A stretch of DNA of 9,447 nt from Bacteroidota bacterium (GTDB taxonomy: Bacteria; Bacteroidota; Bacteroidia; Flavobacteriales; Flavobacteriaceae). Every line of letters begins with the position of its first letter. Positions within the stretch are counted from its first letter, which is position 1. This document shows, in pieces, positions 5,923 to 9,447 of the stretch. Location of the stretch: contig JAEYZX010000107.1 in NCBI GenBank assembly GCA_023427845.1, forward strand, positions 1 to 9,447, read 5' to 3'. A program made the translations under genes and the position numbers. The notes beneath the pieces are model-generated. The model searched no databases. It saw only the letters and a list, made by a program, of their open reading frames with translations, and had not been told where the DNA came from.

Positions 5923-6130
5923 CTAGATTTGAAAATATAATTTATTGGCAACGACCCGAGCAAGGCGAACAACCGCAGCAATTCCACCAATTTCCACCAA
6001 TTTAATTCGTGATAATTCGTAGCTCAAGCTGTAGCGCATACGCGACGCAAATTCGTGGCGAACTTTTGTAGATTACACCTGTTGCCGAATTGCTTTTGCG
6101 TAAATTAGTACGACTTTAATTATTAGCACC
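5923..6130. other. Non-coding spacer before the glycosylasparaginase gene
   Basis: No convincing coding sequence was seen. Positions 5981-6002 contain a short tandem, ATTCCACCA followed by ATTTCCACCA. AATTCGTG-like motifs recur at 6004-6010, 6014-6019 and 6050-6057, a pattern I recall as a dispersed sequence in Flavobacteriia spacers. The final ~70 nt should hold the promoter of the next gene. Confidence 0.5.
6101..6108 (+). promoter_or_regulatory. Candidate -7 box for the glycosylasparaginase gene
   Basis: TAAATTAG is one mismatch from TAnnTTTG. It has TTG (6082-6084) 16 nt upstream as a possible -33 element and lies 22 nt before the ATG. A competing weak box, TGCTTTTG, is at 6091-6098. Neither is strong. 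Confidence 0.25.
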
Positions 6131-7120
6131 ATGGCAAATCGAAGGGAATTTCTTAAAACTACCGCAATGGCATCGGTTGCCGTTGCCGTAAATGCTTTTG
6201 AACGGGATGATGATTTTACTGTTCCAAGAGCTCAAGCTATAAAGAAACCGGTTGTATTGTCGACATGGGATTCAGGAATTGCCGCAAATGCCGCGGCGTG
6301 GCAAATTTTAAGTAAAAATGGCCGTGCACTCGATGCAGTTGAAGCGGGTGTTCGCGTTACCGAAGCCGATCCTACCGAAAGAAGCGTTGGCTATGGCGGT
6401 CGACCTGATCGCGATGGCAATGTGACGCTCGATGCCTGCATTATGGATGACAACTACAATTGCGGATCGGTTGCCTTTCTTCAGCACATCAAACATCCGA
6501 TAACGGTTGCGAGGGCGGTGATGGAAAAGACGCCGCACATCATGCTTGTTGGCGATGGTGCGCTGCAGTTTGCTTTGGCACAGGGCCACAAAAAGGAAAA
6601 TCTTTTGGTTGAAGCATCTGAAAAGGATTGGAAAGAATGGCTTAAAAACAGCAATTACCAACCACCGGTAAATATTGAAAATCACGACACTATCGGAATG
6701 ATTGCTATTGATTCGGCGGGGAATTTATCGGGTGCGTGTACCACAAGCGGGCTTTCATATAAAATGCACGGAAGGGTTGGCGACTCACCGATTATCGGCG
6801 CCGGACTCTATGTCGACAATGAGATAGGCGCTGCTACAGCAACCGGCCACGGAGAAGAAGTGATCCGAATTGCGGGATGTCATTTGGTGGTCGAGCTGAT
6901 GCGTCAGGGAAATTCGCCGCAACAGGCCTGCGAGAAAGCGGTTGAGCGAATTATCCGGATTGCAAAAGCGCGAAAAAAAGATTTGAAAAATATTCAAGTT
7001 GGTTTTCTGGCACTGAATAAATCCGGTGAACATGGCGCGTTTTGCGTTCAGCCTGGATTCAATTATGCATTACACGATAAAGCGGGGAACGCGTTGCATG
7101 ATGCGAAATTCTTCAAATGA
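6131..7120 (+). CDS. Glycosylasparaginase (N4-(beta-N-acetylglucosaminyl)-L-asparaginase), Tat-exported
   Basis: Ntn-hydrolase that cleaves the GlcNAc-Asn bond of N-linked glycoasparagines, giving aspartate and an aminated sugar. The precursor is 329 aa (the Flavobacterium meningosepticum enzyme is about 340). Residues 1-21 form a Tat-type signal with RREFLK and an Ala/Val-rich stretch, implying folded export to the periplasm. The precursor self-cleaves between Asp186 and Thr187 in NHDTIGM; Thr187 becomes the N-terminal nucleophile of the beta chain. With an offset of 35, the active-site residues I recall for the F. meningosepticum enzyme are all present: Trp46 (11), Thr187 (152), Thr205 (170), Arg215 (180), Asp218 (183), Thr238 (203) and Gly239 (204). 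Autoprocessing and activity are therefore expected. It has its own spacer on both sides and is probably transcribed alone, convergent with the kinase operon. An L-asparaginase-type substrate is possible but less likely given the strong match to the aspartylglucosaminidase branch. Confidence 0.93.
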   Translation: MANRREFLKTTAMASVAVAVNAFERDDDFTVPRAQAIKKPVVLSTWDSGIAANAAAWQILSKNGRALDAVEAGVRVTEADPTERSVGYGGRPDRDGNVTLDACIMDDNYNCGSVAFLQHIKHPITVARAVMEKTPHIMLVGDGALQFALAQGHKKENLLVEASEKDWKEWLKNSNYQPPVNIENHDTIGMIAIDSAGNLSGACTTSGLSYKMHGRVGDSPIIGAGLYVDNEIGAATATGHGEEVIRIAGCHLVVELMRQGNSPQQACEKAVERIIRIAKARKKDLKNIQVGFLALNKSGEHGAFCVQPGFNYALHDKAGNALHDAKFFK

Positions 7121-7145
7121 TTAAAGACGAATTCTCTATTCAATC

Positions 7146-7278
7146 TGTATTGCAATAGGGATTGCGGCGGTATCCTTTTGGTGCATTGAGCCGCCAGGCG
7201 ACAAGTACCGAAAAATTGCTTCGCCAGTTCGCCTTTCAGGCTCGGATAAGCAAAGAGCCCGGCGGATTGCGGATTGCC
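7146..7278. repeat. GC-rich inverted-repeat segment between convergent genes
   Basis: Within the 181-nt gap between two convergent genes are several short complementary pairs: TATTGCAATA palindrome (7148-7157), GGCGG (7166-7170) with CCGCC (7191-7195), GGCGA (7197-7201) with TCGCC (7221-7225), GGCTC (7239-7243) with GAGCC (7255-7259), and a tandem GGATTGC at 7264-7277. No pair has a T-run like a classical terminator. I recall similar sequence between genes in Flavobacteriia genomes, so it may be a dispersed repeat acting as a bidirectional transcript end. A 72-codon minus-strand frame across it is not taken as a gene. Confidence 0.45.
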
Positions 7279-7301
7279 CAAATACTTACTAGTGAATTTT
7301 G

Positions 7302-7916
7302 CTAAAATAATCCGTTCAACTCGGCGTCGATGCGGTTATAGATGCTTCCGAGGTCTTCGGGATTGTTGACGAAATCGACAGTATCGACATCAATTATCAG
7401 CAGTTTTCCTTTGCTGTACGTCTGAATCCACGCTTCATAACGTTCGTTGAGCCGGCTTAGGTAATCGATTGAAATCGAATTTTCGTAATCGCGGCCGCGT
7501 TTGTGGATCTGATTCACGAGATTCGGGATCGAGCTTCGCAGGTAAATCAGCATGTCGGGGGCCGCTACAAGCGATTCCATCAATTCAAAAAGAGATGAAT
7601 AGTTATTGAAATCACGGTTGGTCATCAACCCCATCGCGTGAAGATTGGGCGCGAAAATGTGCGCATCTTCGTAAATCGTACGGTCCTGGATGATGTTTTT
7701 GCCGCTTTCGCGGATTTGCAACACCTGGCGGAAACGGCTGTTCAGGAAGTAAATCTGCAGGTTAAACGACCAGCGCTCCATTTGATGATAAAAATCATCC
7801 AAATACGGATTGTCGACTACATCCTCAAAATGTGGTTCCCATTTGAAATGTTTTGCCAGTAATCGTGTGAGCGTTGTTTTTCCTGCGCCAATGTTTCCTG
7901 CTACTGCTATGTGCAT
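7302..7916 (-). CDS. Deoxynucleoside kinase (deoxyadenosine/deoxyguanosine kinase family)
   Basis: Phosphorylates salvaged deoxynucleosides to dNMPs with ATP (or another NTP) in the cytoplasm. The 204-aa product begins directly with a Walker A loop, GNIGAGKTT (residues 7-15). Next come Glu31 in HFEDVVDNPYL (substrate-side acid), the DRT motif at 78-80 followed by IYEDAHIFA (Arg79 equivalent to the ERS/DRS arginine), and a lid with KRGRDYE (139-145). Length and motif order fit the bacterial dAK/dGK-type dNK family; the exact base preference cannot be read from the sequence. The start codon overlaps the stop codon of the upstream gene by one base (TAATG), implying translational coupling and a shared transcript from about 8700. 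The stop is TAG at 7302-7304. All motifs are intact. Confidence 0.92.
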   Translation of the reverse strand: MHIAVAGNIGAGKTTLTRLLAKHFKWEPHFEDVVDNPYLDDFYHQMERWSFNLQIYFLNSRFRQVLQIRESGKNIIQDRTIYEDAHIFAPNLHAMGLMTNRDFNNYSSLFELMESLVAAPDMLIYLRSSIPNLVNQIHKRGRDYENSISIDYLSRLNERYEAWIQTYSKGKLLIIDVDTVDFVNNPEDLGSIYNRIDAELNGLF

Positions 7917-8689
7917 TATGGTGTTGTGATTTTATAATTCGTAATTGCGTGTGCGGTAAAAATAGCTAAAATTTGGTCTTTGTACCAGAAACTTTTAAAC
8001 GTTTTTGGATCAATTTCGATTAATTTTCGGGGCTTTCCGTCGGCCGACTGAAAGTATAAATCCGCATCTTTTTGGTAGATCAAACTGGTATCCGATACAA
8101 GCCGGATCGCGTCAAATTCGGGTACGATACCCAATTTTGATATTTTTCCATATACGTCAACCGAATAGCGGTTTCGTTGCTGGTCTATCCAATGAAAATA
8201 GTTCAGATCCGATTCAAAATGCAGGAGATTGCCAATCATGGGTTGGGTGAGATAGCTGTAGGTGTGCGATTTATAGTCGTACAACCCGATTTGCTGGGTG
8301 AGCGAGTTGTAGAACCACAGCCTGTTTTGCGATGCGTTCGATGCGGCTGCCACTACCACTGGATCTTTGAGCGCCGAAAAATCGATTGTGATGATTTCGT
8401 TGAGCTGGTTGTCGAGCAGTACGACCGAATTGAAATCGCGATACAAGACCGCAATTTTAAGCGGATTGGTCAAATCGACATGTGTAATATTCCCGAAACT
8501 CACGTTCTGGTATTCGACCGATTCCAAACCGTTGCTTTTATGCAAGGTGTTCTCGGTGATGAAATACAGAAATCCGAATGTATCGTATCCGAAAAATGCT
8601 TTTGCAGTCAGCGGTCGTGTTTCGACAATCGAAAGCTGCTGTGCCATTGCACCAGGAAGAATCAACAGGTAGAACAAAAGAAATCTCAT
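7916..8689 (-). CDS. Secreted protein of unknown function, possible beta-propeller
   Basis: A 257-aa product from ATG 8687-8689, which places a standard signal peptide at the N-terminus (MRFLLFYLLILPGAMA, then QQL; residues 1-16). An upstream in-frame ATG at 8749 would bury that signal behind 20 residues and is rejected. The mature part has recurring beta-strand-like blocks with aromatic and Asp/Asn turns (GYDTFGFLYFITENTLHK, NPLKIAVLYRDFNSVVLLDN, NRLWFYNSLTQQIGLYDY, DADLYFQSADGKPRKL), which suggests a propeller-like fold, but no named family is certain. I recall similar conserved hypothetical proteins in Flavobacteriia. No lipobox Cys is visible, so it is probably periplasmic rather than a lipoprotein. 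Its stop overlaps the deoxynucleoside kinase start (TAATG), so the two form an operon, although an exported protein and a cytoplasmic kinase have no obvious shared role. A TAAATTAG box at 8702-8695 is too close to the start to trust as a promoter. Confidence 0.85.
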   Translation of the reverse strand: MRFLLFYLLILPGAMAQQLSIVETRPLTAKAFFGYDTFGFLYFITENTLHKSNGLESVEYQNVSFGNITHVDLTNPLKIAVLYRDFNSVVLLDNQLNEIITIDFSALKDPVVVAAASNASQNRLWFYNSLTQQIGLYDYKSHTYSYLTQPMIGNLLHFESDLNYFHWIDQQRNRYSVDVYGKISKLGIVPEFDAIRLVSDTSLIYQKDADLYFQSADGKPRKLIEIDPKTFKSFWYKDQILAIFTAHAITNYKITTP

Positions 8690-8753
8690 AGTTGCTAATT
8701 TAAGCGAACGCGGCGAAACTGCAATTTTTCCGTGACTAATATTTAACAAAACA

Positions 8754-8788
8754 TTTGTAACGCTATTCCTTGAAATAAATCATATTTG
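8754..8788 (+). promoter_or_regulatory. Candidate promoter of the GLPGLI-family gene
   Basis: TTTG at 8754-8757 is followed 23 nt later by CATATTTG (8781-8788), one mismatch from the TAnnTTTG -7 box. The start codon is 25 nt after the box. The spacing is at the long end for Bacteroidota -33/-7 promoters. Confidence 0.35.
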
Positions 8789-8813
8789 CTTCATCTCAAA
8801 TAAATTATCAATC

Positions 8814-9447
8814 ATGAAAAATAGCATTTTTCTATCGTTCGCGATTTTACTTTCATGTTTCACTGCTACTGCGCAGGACTTTCAAGGAATGGCCGTATAT
8901 GAATCGAAAACAAGCACTGCCGAAATGGAGAAAAGTCTTGAAGGAAACAAAGACATTACTCCCGAAATGCAGAAGATGATCAGTGAGCGGATGAGAGCGA
9001 TGTTCGAAAAAACCTTCATCCTGAACTTCGACAAAACTGCCTCGATCTACAAAGAAGAAGAAAAGCTGGAGGCGCCGGGAATGTCGGGTGCGTCGATGAA
9101 AATGGTGAACTCGATGCTTGGCGGCGGCGGAACGCACTACAAAAACATCAAAGAGCGGACATTTACAGTTGATCGCGAGTTCATGGGCAAAGAGTTTCTG
9201 GTTAAGGATTCACTTCCAAAACTCGAGTGGAAGCTTGAAGGTGAAAGCCGGAAAATTGGCGAATACAATTGTTTCAAGGCAACGGCAAAAAAACCGGTCA
9301 GTAAAACCGATTTCAAAAACCTGAAACGCAAGGAAGGCGCGAAATCGGAGCCGACAACCAGCACCAACTTCATGGATCAATATGAAATGCCAGAAGATAT
9401 TACCATCACAGCCTGGTATACTCCCGAAATTCCGGTCAGTCAAGGAC
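8814..9447 (+). CDS. GLPGLI family secreted protein (partial, C-terminus outside window)
   Basis: ATG 8814 opens a frame that stays open for 211 codons to the window end. Residues 1-21 are a signal peptide (MKNSIFLSFAILLSCFTATAQ), implying export to the periplasm. The mature part has the layout of GLPGLI-family proteins of Bacteroidota: an early strand DFQGMAVYES, a helical insert rich in Met, Glu and Lys, FILNFDKTASIYKEEEKL, then KEFLVKDSLPKLEWKLEGESRKIGEYNCFKATA, and finally ITAWYTPEIPVSQG at the edge. In this family the AWYTPEIP segment is followed within a few residues by the eponymous GLPGLI motif, which would lie just past position 9447. The usual length is about 230-290 aa, so some 30-80 residues are missing. 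The molecular function of the family is unknown. It diverges from the minus-strand operon and has its own candidate promoter. Confidence 0.88.
   Translation, partial: MKNSIFLSFAILLSCFTATAQDFQGMAVYESKTSTAEMEKSLEGNKDITPEMQKMISERMRAMFEKTFILNFDKTASIYKEEEKLEAPGMSGASMKMVNSMLGGGGTHYKNIKERTFTVDREFMGKEFLVKDSLPKLEWKLEGESRKIGEYNCFKATAKKPVSKTDFKNLKRKEGAKSEPTTSTNFMDQYEMPEDITITAWYTPEIPVSQG

Noticed and set aside
7063..7281. 72-codon minus-strand frame after the kinase gene
   Set aside because: It spans the inverted-repeat segment and the 3' end of the glycosylasparaginase gene, with no recognisable domain.
8690..8749. Upstream ATG at 8749 for the secreted unknown protein
   Set aside because: It would place 20 residues in front of a clear signal peptide.
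1..9447. tRNA, rRNA or insertion-sequence genes
   Set aside because: No cloverleaf, rRNA signature or transposase motif was seen on reading both strands.

Overview
The window looks like a chromosomal segment of a Bacteroidota (Flavobacteriia-like) bacterium. The supporting signs are a perfect TAnnTTTG -7 promoter box in front of ppa, little Shine-Dalgarno sequence before the genes, a GLPGLI-family secreted protein, a Flavobacterium-type glycosylasparaginase, and a K+-dependent membrane pyrophosphatase of the type common in this phylum. Gene families were recognised from motifs by eye; no database search was possible.

Layout. (1) Positions 1-2199 hold an AT-rich DNA modification module. A partial cytosine-5 DNA methyltransferase on the minus strand (start 1565, C-terminus outside the window) diverges from a vsr-type mismatch endonuclease on the plus strand (1663-2199). 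The 97-bp gap between them carries an array of TACGGA repeats over the methyltransferase leader. The methyltransferase is unusual: its first ~80 residues resemble the Arm DNA-binding domain of Bacteroidota tyrosine recombinases, and its motif VI to motif VIII spacing is about 235 residues instead of about 40. (2) Positions 2326-5424 hold pyrophosphate metabolism: ppa (soluble PPase) with a clear promoter and terminator, followed by hppA (ion-pumping membrane PPase). hppA has one in-frame TGA in place of a catalytic-loop Gly codon and is otherwise open over 808 codons. (3) Positions 5425-6130 are mostly non-coding. They contain two colinear 72-nt repeat units, each with a hairpin, and the hairpins differ by a compensatory base-pair change. 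Between the units lie an intrinsic terminator and a 47-codon small ORF. (4) Positions 6131-7120 encode a Tat-type secreted glycosylasparaginase. (5) Positions 7121-7301 are a GC-rich segment dense in inverted repeats. (6) Positions 7302-8689 are a minus-strand two-gene operon, a secreted protein of unknown function translationally coupled to a deoxynucleoside kinase. (7) From 8814 to the end is the 5' part of a GLPGLI-family secreted protein.

How the genes fit together. The methyltransferase would make 5-methylcytosine, whose deamination gives T:G mismatches that a Vsr nicks for repair; this explains their pairing. No restriction endonuclease is visible, though one could lie beyond position 1. 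ppa and hppA both consume PPi, one wasting the energy as heat and one conserving it as an ion gradient. Loss of hppA, if the TGA is real, would leave ppa to do the work alone. The most noteworthy observations are the Arm-like/methyltransferase fusion with its repeat array, the internal TGA in hppA, and the covarying hairpin repeats.
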